DNA of 64,000 bases from Mesorhizobium sp. WSM4306 (lineage in GTDB: Bacteria > Pseudomonadota > Alphaproteobacteria > Rhizobiales > Rhizobiaceae): the NCBI RefSeq assembly GCF_007003975.1, contig NZ_VFTC01000015.1, forward strand, positions 62,001-126,000, in the 5' to 3' direction. A program made the position numbers and the translations under genes. The notes below the pieces were generated by a model, which worked only from the letters and a program-made list of their open reading frames with translations, ran no database searches and was not told the origin of the DNA. Below are positions 51,977 through 60,760 of the stretch, in pieces; the first letter of the stretch is position 1, and every line of letters starts with the position of its first letter.

Positions 51977-52708
51977 TCAATTCGCAGTGACGGGGAAGTC
52001 GAAGCGCTGCTTCGGAAACGGCTCGTTTGCCAGCGTGTAGTGCCACCATTCGCGCGTATAATTCTTGAAGCCGCCGGCGCGCATGGCATCGAGCAGCTTT
52101 TTGCGGTTGGCCGCCGCATCGGCCGCGAGCGGGCGATGGGCGGTTTCGCTCGCCGGATCGAAACAGTCGAAGCTGGTGCCGAAATCCAGTGTGCCGGCAC
52201 CCGTAGCACCGCAGGCAGCGGATGATGTGCTTTTGCCATCGCTGCGGGCAATGGCGACATCGACGGTCGAGCCGCGTGAATGGGTGGACAGTCCGCCGAT
52301 ATAGCCCTTGGCGATGAGGTCGCCGCGCTTGACCTTGGGATACCATTGCGGGTCGGACGGGCCGCCCTCCCTGGTCCATTCGCCCATGTCGACGACGGCG
52401 CGAGCCGGCCGGTAGCAGTCGAAGACGACCAGCGTCAGGCCATCGGTGGCGAGCGCTTTCTGCACGCCGGACAGCGCTTGCGCCGCCTGCCTTGTGAGGA
52501 TGCAGACCGGCGCGTCATAGCCGTCGGCCTTGCGATGCAGAAAATTTTCCAGGCCGGCATAGCGGATGTCCTGGCGGATTGTGGAATCGACATCGGCAAG
52601 GCGGACAAAGCCGGCGGGCAGGGGATCGGCGGAGGCAGGCAGAGCGAAGACGAAAGGCATGAGGACGCAAAGTCCAATGCTTTGAATCGCCTGGCGCCAC
52701 CTATTCAA
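51977..52708 (-). CDS. D-Ala-D-Ala dipeptidase / M15 peptidase (VanX/DdpX type)
   Basis: Zinc peptidase of 243 residues exported by a signal peptide (about 1-27, ending PASA-DP). The M15 motifs are FDCYRPARAV, STHSRGSTVDVAI (His and Asp zinc ligands) and EWWHYTL (Glu and His). It would cleave D-Ala-D-Ala or related cell-wall peptides in the periplasm. The start is TTG at 52708, overlapping the stop of pbpC by 8 bases; ATG 52660 would remove most of the signal peptide. It is probably cotranscribed with pbpC. Confidence 0.87.
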   Translation of the reverse strand: MNRWRQAIQSIGLCVLMPFVFALPASADPLPAGFVRLADVDSTIRQDIRYAGLENFLHRKADGYDAPVCILTRQAAQALSGVQKALATDGLTLVVFDCYRPARAVVDMGEWTREGGPSDPQWYPKVKRGDLIAKGYIGGLSTHSRGSTVDVAIARSDGKSTSSAACGATGAGTLDFGTSFDCFDPASETAHRPLAADAAANRKKLLDAMRAGGFKNYTREWWHYTLANEPFPKQRFDFPVTAN

Positions 52709-54791
52709 CGAACACCTTCACGCTCGCCGCGCGTCCTACGGCGTCGATAACGGTGAGGGTCGAATAGCCGGCGCCGTCTGGCAGCCAGGTGGCGGTGCGG
52801 CGGCGGTCGATGCCGACGAGCGGCTTGCCGTTGGCGAGCCAGCGGAATGGTGCGCGACCGCCTTGCAGCTTCAGCACCAGCGGCGAGGCCTCGGCGGAAT
52901 TGGTGGCGAGATCGACGCGGGCGCCGTTGGGCGGGAAGATGATCGTCGGCGCCGGCTCGGTCGGGCCTGCCTGCACCAGCCCGTCGGCGCCCGCGCCGAA
53001 ACGGGCCAGTGTCACCGGCAGATCTTCGCGTTTGGCCTTGACGACGCCGGCCGGCTGGCTGGGCAGCGGCACGGCGGCGAGGCCTGAACGGACAAAGCCC
53101 TCGAACAGGATGGGGGCGGCCGAGACATAGCCGGAAAGGCCGGGCACGGCGCCCGCATCGGCGCGGCCGACCCAGACGCCCAGCACGTAGCGGCCGTCGA
53201 AGCCGACGGACCAGGCATCGCGGTAGCCATAGGATGTCCCGGTCTTGTAGGCGATGCCGCGCTGCAAGGCGCCCTCGGGCGGCTTGACGCCCGACAATAT
53301 GTCGGTGATCTGCCAGTTCGCCTGGGCGTCGAGAATGGTGGCGGTGGTGCGTTCGGCATTGGCCGGCTCGGTGCCGTCGTGCAGCGTGTTCGCCTTGCCG
53401 CCATTGGCGAGCCCCGTATAGAGCTGGACGAGATCGCGTAGCGTCACGCCGACGCCGCCGAGGCCGATGGCGAGGCCCGGCGCCTCGTTGACCGGCAGCA
53501 CCGGGCTGACGCCGGCCTGGCGGAAGCGTGCCATCAGCCGCGCCGGGCCGACAGAATCAAGCACCCGGATCGCCGGCACGTTGAGCGACAGCTGCAGCGC
53601 CTGGCGGATCGAGACATCGCCCTGATAGCCCATGTCGAAATTCTTCGGCCGGTAGCCGCCGAAATCGACCGGGCTGTCCTCGATCAGCATTTCCTGCGCC
53701 ACCAGCCCCTGCTCGAAGGCGAGGCCATAGATGAACGGCTTCAGCGTTGAACCGGGCGATCGCACGATCTTGGTCATGTCGATCCAGCCCGAACGGCTGG
53801 CATCGAAGAAATCGGCCGAGCCCACTTCGCCCAGAATGTCGCCGGTGCGGGCATCGGCCATCACCATGGCGACGGAGAGGCGAGGGCCAAGCTTGATGGC
53901 GGCATCGCGCGCCACCTGTTCCAACCCTTGCTGGACGCTTTTGCGGATCGTCAGCTGCAGCGGCTTGCCCGGGATGGCCTTGGGCAGCATGGCATAGGCG
54001 GCGTGCGGCGCCAGCGCCGGCAGTTTGCGGCGCAGGCCCGAGACATCGTCAAGTGCTGCACGCGCGGCCTCACGCTCGCCGAGCAGGCCTGATGAAACCA
54101 TGCGGGTCAGCACGCGGTCGCGGGCGGCATGCGCAATGTCGAGATTGCGGTCGGGGCGGCGCTTTTCCGGCAATTGCGGCAGCGCCACCAGCAAGGCGGC
54201 TTCCGAGACCGTCAGCCGCTTCGGCTCCTTGCCGAAATAGGCGAGGGACGCGGCGCGCACGCCTTCGAGATTGCCGCCATAGGGCGCCAAGGTCAGGTAG
54301 CGTTCGAGGATCTCCTGCTTGGATAGCCGCCGCTCGATCTGGATGGCGCGCAGCATCTGCTTGAGCTTGGAGCCGAGGCTGCGGCTTTCGCGCGGCTCGA
54401 TCAGCCGGGCGAGTTGCATCGACAGCGTCGAGCCGCCGGAAACGATGTGGCCGTTGGTGACAAGCTGGCCGCCGGCACGCGCCAGCGCCAGCAAATCGAC
54501 GCCGTCATGATCCCAGAAACGTTTGTCTTCATAGGTGACCAGCATGTCGACGAACTGCTTGTCGACCTGGTCGAGGTGTGTATCGAGCCGCCAGTAGCCG
54601 TCCGGCGTGGCGAAGGCGCGCAACAGCTGGCCGTCACGGTCCTGGACTTCGGTCGAGACGGTGAGCTTTTCGGGCAAAGGCGGCGGGTAGGCGCGGTCGA
54701 GCTGCCAAAGGGTGGCGGCTGCAACCGAAAGAATCCCGGCGCAGGTGGCTGCGGTTATTGCGGTGCGGCGGAGAAATTTCCTCGAAAGCAT
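52701..54791 (-). CDS. pbpC: Penicillin-binding protein 1C
   Basis: Bifunctional peptidoglycan synthase of 696 residues. After an N-terminal membrane anchor (about 8-30) comes the glycosyltransferase domain, with catalytic Glu in VTYEDKRFWDHDGVD and STLSMQLARL. The transpeptidase domain has STLKPF (SxxK), SLN and KTGTS. A C-terminal PBP1C-specific beta domain ends the protein. The ATG at 54791 lies at the edge of a RIME-like repeat that supplies a GAGGGG Shine-Dalgarno. It follows the alpha-2-macroglobulin gene, the standard pairing in Gram-negative bacteria. Confidence 0.95.
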   Translation of the reverse strand: MLSRKFLRRTAITAATCAGILSVAAATLWQLDRAYPPPLPEKLTVSTEVQDRDGQLLRAFATPDGYWRLDTHLDQVDKQFVDMLVTYEDKRFWDHDGVDLLALARAGGQLVTNGHIVSGGSTLSMQLARLIEPRESRSLGSKLKQMLRAIQIERRLSKQEILERYLTLAPYGGNLEGVRAASLAYFGKEPKRLTVSEAALLVALPQLPEKRRPDRNLDIAHAARDRVLTRMVSSGLLGEREAARAALDDVSGLRRKLPALAPHAAYAMLPKAIPGKPLQLTIRKSVQQGLEQVARDAAIKLGPRLSVAMVMADARTGDILGEVGSADFFDASRSGWIDMTKIVRSPGSTLKPFIYGLAFEQGLVAQEMLIEDSPVDFGGYRPKNFDMGYQGDVSIRQALQLSLNVPAIRVLDSVGPARLMARFRQAGVSPVLPVNEAPGLAIGLGGVGVTLRDLVQLYTGLANGGKANTLHDGTEPANAERTTATILDAQANWQITDILSGVKPPEGALQRGIAYKTGTSYGYRDAWSVGFDGRYVLGVWVGRADAGAVPGLSGYVSAAPILFEGFVRSGLAAVPLPSQPAGVVKAKREDLPVTLARFGAGADGLVQAGPTEPAPTIIFPPNGARVDLATNSAEASPLVLKLQGGRAPFRWLANGKPLVGIDRRRTATWLPDGAGYSTLTVIDAVGRAASVKVFVE

Positions 54792-54976
54792 GGCGCCGCC
54801 CCTCATTGTCCTGCCGGACATTTCTCCCCGTATAGAGACGGGGAGAAAGACGCTATTGCCGATGGTTTCGCCAATTGCCAACGTGGCAGAACAAGCAGGG
54901 AAATTCGCGATAGTCCCCTTCTCCCCGTCACTGTACGGGGAGAAGGTGCCGGTAGGCGGATGAGGGGCAGCGCCAT
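54791..54976. repeat. RIME-like inverted repeat element
   Basis: The arms TGGCGCCGCCCCTCAT and ATGAGGGGCAGCGCCA pair with one mismatch. Inner words TGTCCTGCCGGACAT, CTTCTCCCCGTCACTGTA and TTTCGCCAATTGCCAACGT match the copy at 18371-18547. It fills the space between the alpha-2-macroglobulin stop and the pbpC start and contributes the pbpC leader. Confidence 0.85.
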
Positions 54977-54997
54977 CGCTACGTCTATCAAGGCGCC

Positions 54998-57900
54998 TTA
55001 CGGCGCCTTGATCTCCATCATGCCGGTGGCGGTGCGGGCCGAATATTGCGGCCGGTACATGTCCTCCACCGTGGCTGCCGGGTGGGCATAGGTGCCCGGC
55101 GTCACCGCGCGCACGACATAGGCCAGCATGATGTTGCGGTCGCCGTCGCCGTCATTGGGGTTGAATGCCGCGACGAAACGGTCGTCGCGGAATTCGAGAT
55201 GGGCAGCGTCGGTCTGCGCCAGCCAGGTGAAGTTCGACAGCTGGGCGCTGGAGACCAGGCCCGGATTGTCGATCTCGAAGCCGGCCGGCAACAGGTCGGT
55301 GATAAGCAGGCGCGACGGCCAGCGGTTCTGCTCGTAGACCTTGAGCACGACCACATAGCGTTCGTTCTGCGTCGCCTCGGTGACGTTGGCCTCGGTGCCA
55401 TCGAGCTTGTAGTAGGTGCGGTCGATGGTGAAGCCGTCACCGCCGGCCGGCAAGGGCTCGACCGGCGAGGCGACCGTGGTGACGACCGCCTGCAGCGGCG
55501 TCGAGCCGGTGTTGGCGATGGTCAGCGGGCTGTCGGCGATATCGCTGCCGCTTACTTGAGTGGAATACCCACCGGCATGCGGCGCGCCGTTGACCGACAG
55601 CTTGATCGAGTCGTTGCCAGACTTCAGCGCACGAGCCGCCAGCAGCATCCAGGACTCGTCCTGCGTGCTCGTCCAGCGGGCATCGGCGCGTTCCCTTGCC
55701 ACCAGCCGGATCAGCTCCGGCACGATGGTCGGCACCGGCTTCGATTCGGCGGCGAGCGCCAGGATCGCGGCGCCGTCACGCAGCCGCGAGCCATAGTCGG
55801 ACCGGTAGTAGTCGTAGTCGGTGGTCGACTTGGCCAGTTGCAGCGCCGTCTGGAAGGTCGCTTCCGAACGTTGTGCATCGCCGTAGAGCGCCAGGCTCGC
55901 CGCCAGCTGGGCGACGGCCATAGGGCTGGAGAAGGCTTCGAGCTTGGTGTCGGCGTAGTAGCGCAGATCGCCGACCGAGGCCTTCTTGTTGCGAGCCAGA
56001 ACGTAGAGCGCGTAGGCGATTTCGCTGCCGCGGTCCTGGACGTCCTGGTCGTAGCCGACCGAGTTCTGCAAATTGCTCAACGCCTGGCTCATCGCCAAAG
56101 CAGGGACGTCGTAGTTCTGCTCCCGCGCCCGGGTCAGGAAGTCGGTGACATAGGAATCGAGCCACAGATCGCCGGAGCCCGGGCCCCACAGGCCGAAGCT
56201 GCCGGCCGAAGCCTGGTAGCTCAGCACCTTGTAGATGGCGGCCTGGACGCGGTCGTGCAGATCGGGGTCGCTTGCCATGCCGATGGAGGACGCCAGGTCG
56301 TTGACGTAGAGCAGGGGCATGGCGCGGCTGGTGGTCTGCTCGGCGCAACCATAGGGGTAGCGGTCGAGCGTCATCAGCAGCGACGGCACGTCGAAGGCGG
56401 CTGCCTGCGAAACGCCGACGCTGACCGAGGCGCCGTCGAGCAGGCTTGCCGCGAGCAGCTCCTTGTCGACGCGCAACGAGCCGCCATTGCCCTTGAGGTC
56501 GACGACCAGGCGCGTGGTGACCGGCAATTGCGCCGGGCGCACCGGGACGTAGAGCGTCTGCTCGACAGCGGTGCCGTCGCCATGGGCGAGCTTGATGGTG
56601 ATCGAGGCATTGCCCGCCGTCTGTGCAATCAGCGGCACGGTCAGCGTCTGGCGCTTGCCTTTGGCCAGCGTCAGCTTTTCAGGCAGGGGGTTGTCGCCGG
56701 TCGAGAGGTCGCCTGTGGTGTCGATCGACAGTGCATAGTCACCTTCCGGGCCGTCCGTGTCGGCGACGTCGAGCCGCATGACAGCGGCATCACCCGGCGC
56801 CAGGAAGCGCGGCAAGCCGGCGGTGATCACCACCGGATCGCGGACAATGACGTCGGTCGAGGCATGGCCGACCGCATCCTTGGTCCAGGCGACAGCCATG
56901 ACGCGCACGGTGCCGTTGAACTGCGGGATGTCGAAGTCGATCCTTGCCTTGCCGTCGGCGTCGAGCTGGACCGGGCCGGAGAAGAAGGCGACCAGCTTTT
57001 CGGTCGGCGGGCTGCCTTGCGTCTGCATTGCGGCGCCGTCACCGCCGGTCCTGAGCTTGCCGGTGGTGCCGAGCGAGCCGTCGATCAGGCGGCCATAGAT
57101 GTCGCGCACCTCAAGCCCCAGCATGCGCTGGCCGAAATACCAGTCCTCCGGATTCGGCGCCTTGTAGTTGGTGAGGTTCAAAATGCCGACATCGACGGCC
57201 GCGACCGTGACATAGGCATTGCTGCCCGCTGCAACGCCGGCGACTGAAACCGGGATCGACAGCTGCTGGCGCGGCATCGTCTTGTCCGGCGGCGTGAGCG
57301 TAACCGCGAGCTTTTTCGAGCCCGGATCGACCGTCAGCCATTTCACGCCGATGGCGCGGGCCGGCATGCGCGTCTCCTGCGCATCGCCCGGTCGGAACAG
57401 GGTTGCGGTGATGTAGGCGCCGGCGCCCCAGTCGTCGCCGACCGGGATGTCGACCGTGCTGCCGCCGGCCGGCACGGTTGCCGTGATGGTCTTGAGCAGC
57501 TTGTCGGCGCCGATGGTGACCAGAAGTTCGCCGGCAAAATGCGGCGACACTTTCAACTTGGCCACTTCGCCGGCGGCGTAGCTATCCTTGTCAAGGGCGA
57601 TCTCGAGGCCATCAGGGGTTTCGGTGGAGGTCGAGGAGACATACCAGCCGGCGTCGAACTCATAGCTGGTCGCCGGGCCCTCGGGATCGGCGGTCTCGAT
57701 TTCGAGCCGGTACTGGCCCCAGTCGACCGGCATCGTCACGGTCGCCTCGGTATCGGCGTTGAGATCGACCTGGCCATTGGCCATCGACTTGGTGAAGGTC
57801 ACCGGCTCGTAGTTCCAGGAGTTGTTGTTGCGGTACCACTGGTAATTGCGTTCGACCTTGACCAGCGACCACTGCGCGCCTTTCAGCGTTTCGCGCTTGC

Positions 57901-60481
57901 CGTCGGGATCGACCGCAATCAGGCTGAATTTGGCGATGCCGCCCTGCGGCACTTCATTGTCCTCGAAATCCGGACGGATGCCGATCATGTGGCCCTGTGG
58001 GCGAATGCCGATGTTGAGCGAGCGCTCAATGGCACGGCCGCCGGTTTCGCGCATGCGCACCGTGACCTTGGCGTCGACCAGCTTGGTAGTGGCGGGCAAC
58101 TGATCGACCGTGACCGGGAAGGTCGCCTTGCCGTCGTCGCCGACCACGGGAAGACCGGTGAAAGGGGTGACCGAAGGCTCGGCCGACTGTTCATCGGCAA
58201 GGCCGAACGAATAGCCGGCGAAACGGTCCCAATCGCGCGCCGTCGACAGCGTCAGTTCGCCTTCGAGGGCGAGGCCAGCAGCCGGTGCGCCATAGAGGAA
58301 GCGGCCGTCAATGTCGATGTTGGCGGTTTCGCCCTGGGCGATCTCCTGCTTGTCGGACTTCATGTCGAACTCGATGCGATCCGGCACGAAGTCTTCGACC
58401 AGGAACATCTGGCTGGAGACGGCGGCCTGCTTGGGATCGGTGTAGATCGACACTGTCCAGGTGCCGCGCATGGCGTTGGCTTCGAGCGGCAGGTCGACGG
58501 CATAGCCGCCGGCCGAGACGCCGTCGGCGACAATGCGGCGGTTCTCGACGCCGTCGGGACGGGTGAAGATGAAGGTCAGCGGCAGGTTCTCGACCGCCTT
58601 GGAGGCGCCGTCGCGGGCAAGGGCTGCGACATGCACGTCCTCGCCGGCGCGGTAGATGCCGCGTTCGGTCCAGGCATAGACATCGAGCGCACCAGGTGCG
58701 GCACGTCCGGAGACGCCGCGATCGGAAAGATCGAAGCCGGCGCGGCCCATGTCGAGAAAGACGAAGTCGTTGTCGCCCTGCTTGGCCATCAGCACGGCCG
58801 GCACCATGCCGCCGTCGCCGCGCGTCAGGCCGGGGTTGAAGACGGCGTGGCCTTCGGCATCGCTGGTCGCGGTGCCGAGGATTTCATTGTTCCTGGCCAG
58901 CAGCGTCAGTTCCGCGCCGGCGATCGGCTTGGCGGTGCCGAGCGAGCGGGTGAACACATTCAGCCCATCCTGGCCGGTATAGGTCGAGAGGCCGATGTCG
59001 GAAACGACGAACCACTGGGTGGCAAGCGAATTGTAATCGTCGTCGTCATTCTCGTTGACCGGTTGCGCGGTCAGCACATAGACGCCGGGCTTGCGCTGCG
59101 GCAAGGCCTCGTCGACCGGGAACGACGTGGTGACGTCCTTGTTGAGGTCGTTGGCGATGTCGAGCTGGCCCTGCCAAACAGGCTCGCCCATCTGGTCGGA
59201 AATGCTTGAGATGTCGTAGCCGTCGAGCTGCTTCAGGAACTGGTAGCCGGACAGAAGCTGCGCCAGGGAACGATCGCCGATGCGGTAGAGCTTCATCTGC
59301 GCAGCGGTCATGTTGACGGTGACGACCGGAATACCGCGGCGGGCGCCGGCCGGCAGCACGAAGCTGTCGCCGGTGAAGCGGGCGGACGGTGCGCGGTCCT
59401 GGACATAGATCGACAGCACGACAGGCGCTGCGGTGACCTCGCCGATTGCGGCCGGCAGGCCGGCGCGGAAGGTCACTTCGTAATGCTGGCCATGCTCCAG
59501 ACCTTCGACGCAGATCTGCTTGTCCTTGGCTTCGACGCCCTTGGGCGGCTGGTTGTCGACGGTGACGAACTGCGCGTAATCGACGCCGGTCTTGACCAGT
59601 TCCTCGGAGAATTGCGCGCAGATGCGCGGCGCGCTGGTGTCGGCATCGACCGAGTGATCGATGACGCGGAAGCCCTTGCGGGCCTTGAGGTCCTCATATT
59701 CGGCCTTGACGGCCGGCGAACTGACCAGAGCAAGGCTCGCCTCATAGGCCTGCAGGGCCGGGCGGTAGAGATCGCGGCGGTCGAGGCCGTTGCCCAGCAG
59801 CGCCAGCACCTCGGCGCGGGTCTTGGTGGTGCGCAGCAATTTGTAGGCGTTGATGGCGGCGGAGGTGCCTTTAACCGGCAGATTATAGGATTCTGAACTG
59901 CCGCTAGCCGGCTGTATGGCAAGCGTTTCACGCGCCAGACCGAGCCAGAGCTGGCCGTCATCGGGCAGGACCGAGACCGCGGCCTCGTATTTGTTCATGG
60001 CCTGGCCATGGTCGCCGGTCAACGCCGCCTGCTCGGCTGCGGCGCGGAGCGCTTCCAGACCCTCGGTTGGCTTGTCATAGGCCGGATCGGTCAGCTTGTT
60101 GCGGTACTGCTGGGCCTGGTCAGCCATCCAGTTGGGGAAGAAGGTGAGTTCCGGCGGGGCGCCGATATCGGGATCGCCATCGACATTGACGACCTTGCCG
60201 GCGATAGCGCCGCTGAACGGTTTCAACTGGTTAAAGTCGGATTTGAGGAAGCACCACTTGGCCTTGTTGTTGTAGGTGAAGGCGCGGCAGGCGGGGTCGC
60301 CGAGGCATGTGGTCTTGCACTGATCGAGGCTGACATTCTGGTCCGATCTGAGATCGAAACCGAAATAATCCGAATTGTTTGAGGTCACCACCCGGCGGGC
60401 TTCGGCCGCTTGCGCGACAGTTCCCCAGGCGAAAAAGAGAAGGATCAGGATAGACAGACCACGAGCCGCGCGCATTGCCAT
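54998..60481 (-). CDS. Bacterial alpha-2-macroglobulin (YfhM-like) with PAN/apple domain
   Basis: A giant 1827-residue periplasmic protease trap. The signal peptide (about 1-25, ending AQA-AE) is followed by a PAN/apple-like module with paired cysteines (CKTTCLGDPACRAFTYNN, then WCFLKSDF) at about 53-80. Macroglobulin domains follow. The thioester motif is present in YGCAEQTTSRAM near residue 1378, so covalent trapping of proteases is possible. No lipobox is visible, unlike E. coli ECAM. GGAGGG precedes the ATG at 60481. It is paired with pbpC, consistent with protecting the envelope during wall repair. Confidence 0.93.
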   Translation of the reverse strand: MAMRAARGLSILILLFFAWGTVAQAAEARRVVTSNNSDYFGFDLRSDQNVSLDQCKTTCLGDPACRAFTYNNKAKWCFLKSDFNQLKPFSGAIAGKVVNVDGDPDIGAPPELTFFPNWMADQAQQYRNKLTDPAYDKPTEGLEALRAAAEQAALTGDHGQAMNKYEAAVSVLPDDGQLWLGLARETLAIQPASGSSESYNLPVKGTSAAINAYKLLRTTKTRAEVLALLGNGLDRRDLYRPALQAYEASLALVSSPAVKAEYEDLKARKGFRVIDHSVDADTSAPRICAQFSEELVKTGVDYAQFVTVDNQPPKGVEAKDKQICVEGLEHGQHYEVTFRAGLPAAIGEVTAAPVVLSIYVQDRAPSARFTGDSFVLPAGARRGIPVVTVNMTAAQMKLYRIGDRSLAQLLSGYQFLKQLDGYDISSISDQMGEPVWQGQLDIANDLNKDVTTSFPVDEALPQRKPGVYVLTAQPVNENDDDDYNSLATQWFVVSDIGLSTYTGQDGLNVFTRSLGTAKPIAGAELTLLARNNEILGTATSDAEGHAVFNPGLTRGDGGMVPAVLMAKQGDNDFVFLDMGRAGFDLSDRGVSGRAAPGALDVYAWTERGIYRAGEDVHVAALARDGASKAVENLPLTFIFTRPDGVENRRIVADGVSAGGYAVDLPLEANAMRGTWTVSIYTDPKQAAVSSQMFLVEDFVPDRIEFDMKSDKQEIAQGETANIDIDGRFLYGAPAAGLALEGELTLSTARDWDRFAGYSFGLADEQSAEPSVTPFTGLPVVGDDGKATFPVTVDQLPATTKLVDAKVTVRMRETGGRAIERSLNIGIRPQGHMIGIRPDFEDNEVPQGGIAKFSLIAVDPDGKRETLKGAQWSLVKVERNYQWYRNNNSWNYEPVTFTKSMANGQVDLNADTEATVTMPVDWGQYRLEIETADPEGPATSYEFDAGWYVSSTSTETPDGLEIALDKDSYAAGEVAKLKVSPHFAGELLVTIGADKLLKTITATVPAGGSTVDIPVGDDWGAGAYITATLFRPGDAQETRMPARAIGVKWLTVDPGSKKLAVTLTPPDKTMPRQQLSIPVSVAGVAAGSNAYVTVAAVDVGILNLTNYKAPNPEDWYFGQRMLGLEVRDIYGRLIDGSLGTTGKLRTGGDGAAMQTQGSPPTEKLVAFFSGPVQLDADGKARIDFDIPQFNGTVRVMAVAWTKDAVGHASTDVIVRDPVVITAGLPRFLAPGDAAVMRLDVADTDGPEGDYALSIDTTGDLSTGDNPLPEKLTLAKGKRQTLTVPLIAQTAGNASITIKLAHGDGTAVEQTLYVPVRPAQLPVTTRLVVDLKGNGGSLRVDKELLAASLLDGASVSVGVSQAAAFDVPSLLMTLDRYPYGCAEQTTSRAMPLLYVNDLASSIGMASDPDLHDRVQAAIYKVLSYQASAGSFGLWGPGSGDLWLDSYVTDFLTRAREQNYDVPALAMSQALSNLQNSVGYDQDVQDRGSEIAYALYVLARNKKASVGDLRYYADTKLEAFSSPMAVAQLAASLALYGDAQRSEATFQTALQLAKSTTDYDYYRSDYGSRLRDGAAILALAAESKPVPTIVPELIRLVARERADARWTSTQDESWMLLAARALKSGNDSIKLSVNGAPHAGGYSTQVSGSDIADSPLTIANTGSTPLQAVVTTVASPVEPLPAGGDGFTIDRTYYKLDGTEANVTEATQNERYVVVLKVYEQNRWPSRLLITDLLPAGFEIDNPGLVSSAQLSNFTWLAQTDAAHLEFRDDRFVAAFNPNDGDGDRNIMLAYVVRAVTPGTYAHPAATVEDMYRPQYSARTATGMMEIKAP

Positions 60482-60760
60482 AACACCCTCCAGACACTGC
60501 TGACGTCCAAGGCTTGTTCAAGCTCCAGTCAAGCTTGTCAACACGAGGACGGGCAGGTTTCCGCCCACCAACGGTTGCCATGCCGGCTGATACCGGTATG
60601 TGAGACAGTTCATCCACAGGGAAAGGGATCACGCTTTCTTGCGGCAACGCAAAAGGTGTGAATTCCAAGCCCTGCCTATTTCAGACAATTGGATTGTGGC
60701 CCCTTTACGAGCACTTCAGAACTTCATTCCAATTTTAGTTTTGTAGCCTAGGTTGTCTTA

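Noticed and set aside
55046..59209. Very long open frames on the plus strand opposite the alpha-2-macroglobulin gene (over 700 and 550 codons)
   Set aside because: They lie wholly antisense to a recognisable 1827-codon gene, have arginine/valine/glycine-rich low-complexity content and no recognisable motifs. High GC makes such shadows common.
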